From positions 59,340,650 to 59,404,649 of the forward strand of contig JARZZO010000002.1 in the NCBI GenBank assembly GCA_030544215.1: DNA of 64,000 bases, in the 5' to 3' direction. Positions 56,148 through 64,000 of this stretch are shown here, one piece after another. The stretch's first letter is position 1. The number at the start of each line of letters is the position of its first letter. The stretch is from Zantedeschia hybrid cultivar. Lineage: Eukaryota; Streptophyta; Magnoliopsida; Alismatales; Araceae. The translations under genes and the position numbers were made by a program. Below the pieces are notes generated by a model that did no database searches, was not told the DNA's origin, and saw nothing but the letters and a program-made list of their open reading frames with translations.

Positions 56148-56300
56148 AAAATACATATGTCAAAAATCCAAAAAAAATATACATATGTCAAAAATAAAAA
56201 AAAATTACATATGTCCAAAAGCAAAAAAAATACATATGTCAAAATAAAAAAAAGCATATATTTCAAAACCCAAACAAAAATGAATATTTCAAAACAACAA
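56148..56300. repeat. Degenerate CATATGTCAAAA tandem repeat
   Basis: ACATATGTCAAAAAT-type units alternate with A runs about every 28-33 bp, at least five times, with decay toward the end (CATATATTTCAAAA, GAATATTTCAAAA). Confidence 0.8.
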
Positions 56301-56607
56301 AAAAACATTTCATTTACCATTTGCTTGTTGCACTTAGTGTGTTTCATTTCTTTTACTTTCAGTGAGCATCTGTCTGCTTGCATGTCGCATTTCTGCTTAA
56401 GTTTGCTTATGGTTCAATTACCTTTGTTAATAAAGGCTATGCCCTTTGACCATTTATTGAAGGAAAAATTAATTGACCATTTATTTGGTTAGGCAAGGGG
56501 CTAAGCCTGAATAGATGCTTAACCTGTTTGTTCAAGTCATACACAAGACACAAGGCATGAAGAGAGTTGGAATATGGATTGAAGACAACCAGAACCTGTT
56601 TCATCGA

Positions 56608-56680
56608 TTGAAAGGCGTCGTTGAACAACGACATGTTTTGGTTCATGTTAATGGCGTCAGCGCGACACGACGCGTTTCAG
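56608..56680. repeat. Palindromic 34-nt repeats H-I in the Tat 3' untranslated region
   Basis: Copies at 56608-56641 (AAAGGCGTC, ten bases, GACATG...) and 56647-56680 (ATGGCGTC, ten bases, GACGCGTTTCAG). H has lost part of its right arm by substitution. Spacing is again exactly ten bases. Confidence 0.8.
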
Positions 56681-57522
56681 AAATTCAAGAAAACCTGAGT
56701 AAAGTTGGAAATATCAAGAAGATCCCACTGTGGGAGTTCATGAAGTCCTGACCGTGGCTGAAAAGACGGTTATTTCTACCCTTGTATTATTCCATGTAAT
56801 CCATTTGCATAATCTCATTACTATATGTTAAGTATTTATTAAAGTATATCAAGGACCTTGTGGTTTTGATAAAACTGGAATTTGAGTTCCCCTTTAACAA
56901 AAACAGTGATAATTCCAGAGGATTCTTAATCGCATGGATAGGCCGTTGGATTGTTAATTAGTGAGGACGATGGTTCCACTTTTGTGAAACGGTGCGTGGA
57001 TAAACGAGCTTCGGCTTAGCACTGAATTACAAGAATTGGTGTCTTGACTCATTATTGATTAAGTTTCAGACCATTAAATCAAATAATTTTAACATGATAT
57101 GAAATATTCCATTCTGAATTGAGTATTTTGATTATCTTTGATGTTCGCTTGAAGATATCCTTGGAATTATATCTTTTCTTGGACCCTTTACTCAATATTT
57201 CTTGTTTTCTTTTTAAGATCCATCATGGCTGTAGCACGTCCACATTGGCTGGCAAACACTCCCATGATGAAACCTACAGTGTCTACGACCTAGGGTACTT
57301 CCCACTCCGAGGAGGTTGATCGACCTTATTTTATTTCTTTGTTTACCTCATCCAGACATGATTGATTCCATTGATTTCCTTAAGATATCTTCATTGATGA
57401 TTTTGAGAAAAATTCCAATCATATGATGTTAAGAGCGTGTCTCATCACACCTTGGCATCACCTTTTCAGTACATTCCATTTCATTTCACTCCCTTGCAAA
57501 GACGATGCCAAGGTGAGGCAGC

Positions 57523-57850
57523 TGTAGACACGCTAATTTTGACGTCATTTCGAGTAAATTTCATATCATATAATAATGCCTCAGAATGGTCTGATATTTA
57601 ATCATTGGTTTATTTTTATTAATCTTTTTAAGTGTCGGGTCGAACAAACATGTTTAAGTTAATCAATTGAATTGATTTTAACTCAAATTTCTACTGAAAT
57701 ATGAAGAAGTCTAAAAGACGTCGACCCATGTGGACGCCATTTAGAGTTTATTCTTATTTTAACGTTTAAATTTGAATTTTAATCAGTTGATTAAGTAGCT
57801 AAAAGGCGTTTGTAAAGCTTGACGTGTTTTAGGTTTCCTAAGCTATTTTA
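57523..57850 (+). repeat. Truncated 3' LTR of the Tat element
   Basis: Starts TGTAGACACGCTAATTTTGA and follows the 5' LTR for about 325 bp to GGTTTCCTA(A/G)GCTATTT, then departs. Palindrome copies A and B are present (57711-57744, 57799-57832); copy B has changed from GCGTC to GCGTT and from GACGC to GACGT, consistent with CpG decay. Confidence 0.9.
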
Positions 57851-59240
57851 ACTCCTAAGATGACCGACTGGTTCTATCTCCAGTCCATATCTATAACACC
57901 CCCACCTCGAGAGGGAACGACAACCCACCACGATGCTGAAGAAGTCCCCATATGTGTCTAAGTATGCCTGTGCATGGGATGTGCTTGACCTGTGCGTGGC
58001 CTGCTCTCATTTCAATAGACACCCACACAACCCAATTTGAAGTCAAATTTGAACTTTCAAATGACCGGGCCTGTCCTGTCCAGGTGAAGGGACCCAATTC
58101 ACAGACGCAGCACAATGCAAGGAGTTGCCTGCAGCCACCAGCTGTATTCTTCCCAGCACCAGGCATCCCTAGGGTTTTCAGGCCCCAAAAGATGGAGCTG
58201 CCCCCCAGCCCCCCTGAACCACCATGCCTAGCCAAGATTTAGAGGACCTCTCACCACCACCATCCACCCCACTACCCTCCTGGATCCAAACCTCAAAGTT
58301 AAAAGCCCAAGGGAGGAGACTGATCCTCATAGGTAGCCAGCTGTCCTCCATGGCAGCAGCACACGAATACAAATCTACCTGGTGTCCTCCATCCCCTTCT
58401 CATCCACTTTAACTACGAACCCAATGACTTAAGCTACCTTCTTCTTCTTCACCACCCCTGCCTTGAAAGAGCAGTGGAATATTCAAATCAACCCAAATTG
58501 GATTGCTTTTCAGATGTTCACACCAACCCCTGGTCCCCATCTCATTACCTCAAAATCAACTCCATCAACGTCAATGACCACATGTTTTCTAACAAGATCT
58601 CTTCCACCATCTTTTGAGTGGGGCATCCCATGAGCAATTTTCCCATCTCGAAGATGGCACACAGTCCATGCTGTCGTTCTGTCCGAGCAATAGCCATCTT
58701 CTGTGCAATCGCCTACAACTGCACATCCAAACCTGCACTCCTAAACACCAGCTGGGAGGAAAGAATCTCCCATCTTTCCCCGTCAATCTCTTCCTTGGGT
58801 AAGTTAACACAAACCTCTCTAATAGGTGCTGATCAATAATCGATCTTTACCCTGGATTTCGCTCCCCACCAGGCATCCCTTCCCCAGAGCGCAGTCACAA
58901 CTCAAGCAGCATGACCACCCAATGACCATAACTGAAGCACGAAAGACAGAGATCCTTTTCCTAGATATCTGATCTACCAGAGCTCCATCTCTCTTTCCCG
59001 TCCAGTTCTCTACCATCGCCGTCCCGTTTGTTTCTGCCCTTCTCAGCTCTCCCACGCACATCTTTCAGGTACCCATAACTTTAATATAGCATATAAGAAG
59101 ACAGAATGAAAACTAAAAACTGTTCACAGATGAAAATGACAAATCGCAACCATTATGAAGTGGGATTGCACCGATAATGGATTCAAAGCAGAAATCTAAT
59201 GAGATATTATCCAGAAGAGAAAACCAAGAAATCAGAAACA
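57851..59240. other. Unassigned interval, possibly a LINE ORF1 relic
   Basis: C-rich on the plus strand, with short minus-strand readings such as SWCLGVQVWMCSCRRLHRRW (58810-58589) and ELRRAETNGTAMVENWTGKR (59061-58819). The base composition and short overlapping readings resemble a decayed LINE 5' region on the minus strand, but no diagnostic motif is present. Confidence 0.3.
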
Positions 59241-59246
59241 TCACAA

Positions 59247-59480
59247 TAGGGGTGTCAATGGGCCAGACTTGAAGAAGCCTAAGCTCAACCTGGTTTATGA
59301 AGCACAGACCGGGCCTGGGGAAAAGGTAAGTTTTTGCACAATTGACCCAGCCTGGTCTATTCTCCTGAAAGCCCAGTTTAATCCAGCCTGCCTTGGCTTT
59401 TAGAGAGGCAAAAATAGTACCCAAATATGGGTTATAGGTTGATAGATCGACATGCGACTGCAATCTGAGGGGCATGACAA
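59247..59480. mobile_element. Possible hAT MITE end (AGGGGTGTCAATGGGCC)
   Basis: The start ATAGGGGTGTCAATGGGCCA is typical of plant hAT termini, followed by GGCCTGG/CCAGCC words in both orientations. The matching right end was not located. Confidence 0.4.
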
Positions 59481-60649
59481 GTGTTAAGGTCCACAAGCTG
59501 TAGGGAAATCTAGTGAAGGGTTAAATGAGAATGGGATAAGGATTAAGTTTAAGGGGGAAAATGCATATAAGCACACAAGATTGGCTGGCAGAGCCAAGTA
59601 GCCAACAGGGTATGTGAGCCACCCCGGTCATGTACTTCAACATATCAGTCAATTTCATATCTCAAAGTCTTTTTATTCTAGATTCATCACACACTTCAAG
59701 TCTTCAACATAACAAGCCAACCATGTACCTTTATTTTTTAAATTATAGATTTTACACCCTTTCATTGTTCATTCTAGTGATTTACATAACTTTTGAAAGA
59801 TGAGAGATATTTAGTAACATGCACGCTGAAAACATGCTGACAGCTTGTCAAGTATTCCAATGGGGCCTCATATTGGGACTTAAAAGTTTTCTACATTTAC
59901 TAGGTGAATATTAAAGCCTACTCATATGTTCATCTTCTTGCATCTTTCCCAACGCTTGTAAGTTGTAAACGTCCAATCTATATTCTTGCATCTTTCCCAA
60001 AGCTTGTAAGTTGTAAACGTCCAATCTATATACACCGGATATGTTGCCTAGGAGGAAGATGCATCAAAGCTAAATCTTGAGCACAAACCACACCCAGAAA
60101 AGGTAGGATGCATCTTAAATTCTGCCAAAGCTAAGAGACACATCAAATGGCTTACATTTAAATCTTTGGCAATCAGATACTCTAGATTAATTTCAAAAAC
60201 TACTGCTATGCATGAAATCTAAAGCTGTCCCCAAGTCTAAGCTTTCATCAATTGGAACAGAAAAGGCACTGGAAAATCTAAATCTGGAGTTTGGATGATT
60301 ATATTTCCCTACAATTGTATCAAACTTTCGAATTTATATAGACACGAAATGAGTTTTTGAGTTGTGCATTGACTTGACAGCTTAGTTGACAGATGTTTGG
60401 TTGTTGCCAAAGTGACTCTACTCCACAAACCTAGCCTCATGCATGTGTTGACACAGACCTTGTGAATCACATATTCACATTAGTTACTACATGAACAATT
60501 ATGTCACATAGGTTTATGCCCCAAAAAGTGAAGATTTCTTGGAAAAGATGACAAGATTCTAGAAAAATTATTGCCTTAAATTAAAAAAATTATAATATTA
60601 CCACAGGAGTACTACAAACAATGCTCAACTATATTACAACCAATGTCTT
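59481..60649. other. Unassigned AT-rich interval
   Basis: No coding or RNA gene support. Contains a 48-bp tandem duplication at 59935-60030. Confidence 0.35.
59935..60030. repeat. 48-bp tandem duplication
   Basis: TTCTTGCATCTTTCCCAA followed by GCTTGTAAGTTGTAAACGTC is repeated with a 48-bp offset and a single difference (AACGC/AAAGC), so it is recent. Confidence 0.92.
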
Positions 60650-61246
60650 CTTTTTTTTGGAAGAGTGACGAAGGTCACAATTTCATTGATTAAGGTAATA
60701 GGTACAAGGCAGAAGTCCAAAAGGAAAAAAGCCTCTCATCTCACTAGTGAACTGAATGAAAAGGTACACGCTAGAAACTTGAAGGAAAAAACTGTTTTAT
60801 CAAGGGAATAAAACAACAATAAGAGAACAAGAAACATAATTAAGAAATCATCATTTTCCATTGCCTTGCTTTTATCAACAGATCCTGATTACAGTGTTGG
60901 TACTTGGTACAGTCCTGCAGGTTTTGCCCAGTCAGCAGCAACCTGCAGAGCTTTCCCAGCAAACCCGCTACCACTTGCAAATTCTCCTCTAAAAATCCTT
61001 CCATTCCTCTCGAGCCAGACTGACCAAAGCAGAGCAGGGCACAGTAGAGACCAAAAGCACCTTAGAGCTGGAAAAGGACACATGATTCCACCATCTGATA
61101 TGCTCCATAACAGAAGAGTAAAGCCTCCACCTAATACCAAGAAGCCTACACAGGATTTCCCATTGCGCAATAATGATACCACAACCCAAAAACAGGTGAT
61201 TCTGGTCCTCTTCAACAGAAGCGCAAAACATGCATTTAGAGCGGGA
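60650..61246 (-). mobile_element. LINE 3' end (LINE-3), cut by the duplicated hAT-3 block
   Basis: Minus strand. Readings KCMFCASVEEDQNHLFLGCG (zinc-binding region after RT) and, in another frame, WSVWLERNGRIFRGEF (C-terminal motif) identify the end of a LINE ORF2. The 3' end is near 60650, where the plus strand has a T run (poly(A) on the minus strand). At 61246/61247 the LINE is joined directly to plastid rps19 sequence. Confidence 0.8.
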
Positions 61247-61249
61247 ACT

Positions 61250-61456
61250 TGGTTTAGGGCGTCTACCATTATACCCACAATGCTTAGCCATACAATCACT
61301 ATTCATAACGGAAAGGAACATTTACCCATTTATATAACATATCATATGATAGGTCGCAAATTAGGAGATTTCGTACCTACTCGAACCTTTGACAAGCATG
61401 AGCAAAAACAAAATGATAATAGATCTCGTCTCCAATCTAATAATGTTAAAAACTAA
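61250..61456 (+). pseudogene. rps19: Plastid rps19 fragment, copy 3
   Basis: Begins at the TWFRASTIIPTM segment, missing the first third of the gene, and is fused to LINE-3 at the block edge. It stays open to TAA at 61454-61456 with HLPIYITYHMIGRKLGDF, NDNRSR and the same C-terminal extension. It is closer to copy 1 at some sites (CGC for Arg) and to copy 2 at others (AAG for Lys), so copy relationships are mixed. Confidence 0.85.
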
Positions 61457-63290
61457 CTAATAAATAAAAATAAATAAAACAAAAAGTGTTAACAATTCAT
61501 TGGTGGAACATGGAGTAACTTTATGTTAAATATGGTAACAAAGGACTTGAGTTAACCGCATAAAGAAGTCAAAGCTTTAGCTCAAAAAATGTTCCTCTAG
61601 AAGTCTCTGTTCTTAATCAAGCCACTTGCTTCCCCGTGGCCCTACCTAGTTATTTTACGTGCCTTATCATCCAATCTTCCCATCCCTTGCTTGAAATCAT
61701 TCCCATAAAAGGACATTTTTGAGTTGTAGGCTCTCTAAAGACATATAAATAGAAGTAAAATGAGTCATCCCAGGACATAGCAACCCTCTTTGGTTAGAGA
61801 TGTGACTGCTTCTCTATCAACATTTGACCAGCGACTTTGTAGGAAGCTACATTGTCCATCATAACTTGCATGACCCGATCCTCTCCCACGTGCTCCATAA
61901 TGTCATCAATTAGTTTGAAAAGGTATTCAACATTCTTGACCTTATCACTGGCATCAACTAACTTCCAGAAGATGGTCCCAACTTGACAGTATAAAAGGAA
62001 GTTGATCGTACTCTTCCTTCTAATGCATGTTCAAAAAGTGACAATTAGCTCAAAACATCATATTATGAATTAAAGAGATACCTTAAAATTATCCGATTAA
62101 ATATGCTTACCTATCTAGCTGCTAGTCATGATTGGGTGGCCTCTCTCATCCCATATTCTTTCAAATGATCTGATATATTCTTTGAGATCATTCACCTCTT
62201 GAGGTAGGTAAGTGTTGTAGATCTTCTTGTGTTGGTCTTGGAACCCCCTTCCCTACTTTTTCAATTGTCTCGATCATGTCCTCCTAATAAGGACCCTTGG
62301 CAGTGTTTGCCGGCACACTGTTATAGATGTTTGACAGAGGCACGATCAATCTTTTCCTTGCACAACTTTAAATTCCTTATAGTAGCTGTAATAGATGGTT
62401 GCCTACTCCTCCTCTGTGTTAAAAAAGGATCGATGGGACCTACTCTAGGATCATCATCCCTAGTTAGGTCATGAATTTCCTCTTCATTAGATCCTTGCCT
62501 AGACCCACTTCCTTGCCCAATGTGCCGACTAGTGTATCTCTACAAATCCTTCTCAGTGAAGGATCCTCTGCTTTCTTCTATTGCACATCGCAAGTCATCT
62601 TAAGAAACAATAAAATAAGAGAAATAAAATATTAAAATTGAAAGTTACTCTTGGAAAAGAAGGATAAAAATTGAATGATGTGCATAACTATTACCTGAAA
62701 AAAATCTGCAAATGTTCTAGACCTCCTCCTTTCTGTATCTTGGGGTTCTTCTCCTAGAGGATACATATGCATTCCAATGGCGGAAGGATATATCATCTTC
62801 TTTCTAATATGACCCCTCATAGTAGATGTTACTCCTCTTTCGGCATCCCATTGTCGTAGGTAGTTCTTGAATTGAGTTTTGATCTCCGGTGGTGCAATAG
62901 AGCAAGTTTTTACCTCCCCTTTGATGTCCGCCAATCGTTAGACGATAGACTCCACCTGATATTATCCTATTACAATGGTTACAATTCACCTTTCATTGTT
63001 GCATGTCCATATGGGTGCCATGGTTCCATCCCGGTCACTGCGAGAAGTGACAGATGTTGGCTCATTTTGTCTTGATGTAGGCATCTTAAAAAAATGAAAG
63101 ATTAAAGTACAAGTATAAAATTTGAGAGAGAGAGAGAGAGATAAGGTAGAAATTTGAGTTTTGTTGAAACTTTAAACTTTAAGGAGGAAAATTTTAGAAT
63201 AGAGAGAGAGAGAGTTAGAAATGAGAATAAAGAGGGAGATTTTTAGAAATAGAAAGAGTTAGAAAGAAAGAAAAAAAAAAAAGCGTGGAG
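61457..63290 (-). pseudogene. hAT-3 transposase fragment, second locus
   Basis: Minus strand. Contains the DUF659 piece (STINFLLYCQ-type, near 62020-61800), the N-terminal ADIKGEVKTC...PPEIKTQF reading at 62934-62632 and the BED remnant CNHCNRIISGGVYRL at 62989-62930. The C-terminal half is absent because the block starts within rps19. Confidence 0.8.
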
Positions 63291-63464
63291 ATGTCTCTCG
63301 GTGTCACCAATCGTTGTAGAGAACCCCTCAAAGCTCAATTACACCTATTGAGAGCTTTAGAGAGCAAGTAGAGAGAAAATGAGAGCTTAGAGAGAGAGAG
63401 AGAAATCTTAGAGAGAGATACATGAGAATGAGTGTTAGTAGGGATGGAAAATGGGCTTGGGGGG

Positions 63465-63474
63465 TTTATATAGA
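63465..63474 (-). promoter_or_regulatory. TATA box of the hAT-3 copy
   Basis: Minus-strand TCTATATAAACCCC, identical in context to 36780-36789. Confidence 0.6.
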
Positions 63475-64000
63475 CCCCTCAAGCCACTGGCTAGTTCCCA
63501 AAGGCTAGCCCGTTGCTGACCGGATCGGTCGATCCAGTCCAATCCGGTTCGATCGTAGCTTCTGTACGGAGGATTGGGGCGTGGGATCGGATTGGTTCGG
63601 CAAAATTCTGATTGGATCTGCCAATCTGTACCAATCCGGCACACCTTGATTTGAATGTTAACTGTTTGAACTCACTGAGGCAAAGCAGTGGCTGGGGAGC
63701 CAACCTTTGGGGCGTGGCCCCAGCACTGAAGGTGGCACCCATACCAGCTTCCAGCATGCCTCTGTTGCCCCCTCCAATGCTTGCAGCTGGTCCTCCGTGG
63801 TGATGCCTGGCTGTACAGGGGCCTCTTCCCTTGTGTTTATCTTACCATACAATGCTCTTCCTCTCTCATGCTGACCCCCCTATGTTTCTATTTCTCTCTA
63901 ATCCTCTCTCTCTCTCTCTCTCTCTCTCCAGACTGCAACCACTAACAGTTTGACCTGAAACTAGGTCTTCCAGGAATGATCCTATGAATATCTTTTGTCA

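Larger units (their letters stand above)
55401..57522 (+). other. Tat element 3' untranslated region with polypurine tract
   Basis: About 2.1 kb with no recognised coding sequence. A run AAAAAAAAAAGGGGGAGATC at about 55690-55709 looks like a polypurine tract but is far from the LTR. Next to the 3' LTR is GCCAAGGTGAGGCAGC (57507-57522), the functional candidate. Also here are an AT-rich degenerate tandem repeat (56148-56300) and two of the palindromic repeats (56608-56641, 56647-56680). Confidence 0.7.
44630..57850 (+). mobile_element. Ty3/gypsy Tat-lineage LTR retrotransposon, 13 kb, 3' LTR truncated
   Basis: Order on the plus strand: 5' LTR, primer-binding site, long leader, gag, protease, G-patch, RT, RNase H, archaeal-type RNase H, integrase, long 3' untranslated region, 3' LTR start. 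The archaeal-type RNase H between RNase H and integrase defines the Tat clade (Tat/Retand/Ogre). The first 325 bp of both LTRs are alignable with about 20 differences by eye, so the insertion is old. The 3' LTR stops near 57850, removing the right target duplication. The coding region carries several stops and at least one frameshift. Confidence 0.9.
61247..63993. repeat. Segmental copy of 34558-37297 (rps19, hAT-3 5' half, uS19 flank)
   Basis: Same orientation and order as 34558-37297: rps19 part, DUF659 region, BED remnant, GA repeats, TATA, GC-rich terminus (ending 63648) and 345 bp of non-hAT flank with the CT repeat. Similarity begins abruptly inside rps19 and ends at GAATATCT (63993), where the first copy passes into uS19 and this one into TTTGTCA. 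One clear indel is the GGGGCGTGGCCCCAGCACTG insertion near 63710. Confidence 0.93.

Noticed and set aside
60866..61456. A 196-aa plus-strand reading that could look like a novel protein
   Set aside because: Its first two thirds are antisense LINE-3 and its last third is plastid rps19; it is a chance fusion at the block border.
1..64000. tRNA, rRNA and snoRNA genes
   Set aside because: No cloverleaf A/B box pair or rRNA core words were noticed; a covariance-model scan was not possible here.

Overview
This window is plant nuclear DNA, almost entirely transposon-derived. The evidence is a spliced plant DUF952 gene, a coiled-coil NLR fragment, a nuclear exon for a mitochondrial-type ribosomal protein uS19, plastid-derived rps19, plant-type LINEs, hAT transposons of the BED/DUF659/hAT-dimerisation type, and a Ty3/gypsy Tat-lineage retrotransposon with the extra archaeal-type RNase H. 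GC-rich third positions in the uS19, NLR and DUF952 exon-1 coding sequence would fit a monocot, but that is only a hint. I cannot name the species.

Layout. 1-6672: a minus-strand LINE cut in two by a plus-strand hAT element (hAT-1, about 2070-6181). 6675-7395: 3' end of a second LINE, followed by a GC-rich 41-bp minisatellite. 8140-9955: AT-rich, hAT-like terminal sequence with a 67-bp tandem repeat. 9922-10518: truncated NLR coiled-coil domain with an internal 27-bp repeat expansion. 12064-15200: the one gene that looks intact, a three-exon DUF952 protein of 130 aa. 15200-25600: dispersed repeats, MITEs, a broken Myb/SANT-like gene (21610-22450) hit by a 254-bp hAT MITE, a LINE tail and a gypsy LTR fragment. 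25800-28230: a fold-back MITE and a partial segmental copy of it. 28228-29830: plus-strand LINE 3' half with a 205-bp hAT MITE.

30300-36963: hAT-3 (minus strand). It has an internal 2.28-kb tandem duplication, and each unit carries a captured copy of plastid rps19. 37303-37515: C-terminal exon of mitochondrial-type uS19. 40048-44112: hAT-2 (minus strand), riddled with transition-type stop codons. 44630-57850: a 13-kb Tat-lineage LTR retrotransposon with a truncated 3' LTR, two gag-region stops, an RT frameshift and a stop between RT and RNase H. 60650-61246: LINE tail. 61247-63993: second copy of the rps19-to-uS19-flank segment of the hAT-3 locus.

The most unusual signals are a family of about 34-nt imperfect palindromes, GCGTC-N10-GACGC with A/T-rich outer stems and a constant 10-nt spacer, recurring in the U3, leader and 3' untranslated region of the Tat element; and the plastid rps19 segment carried inside hAT-3 and copied three times in this window.
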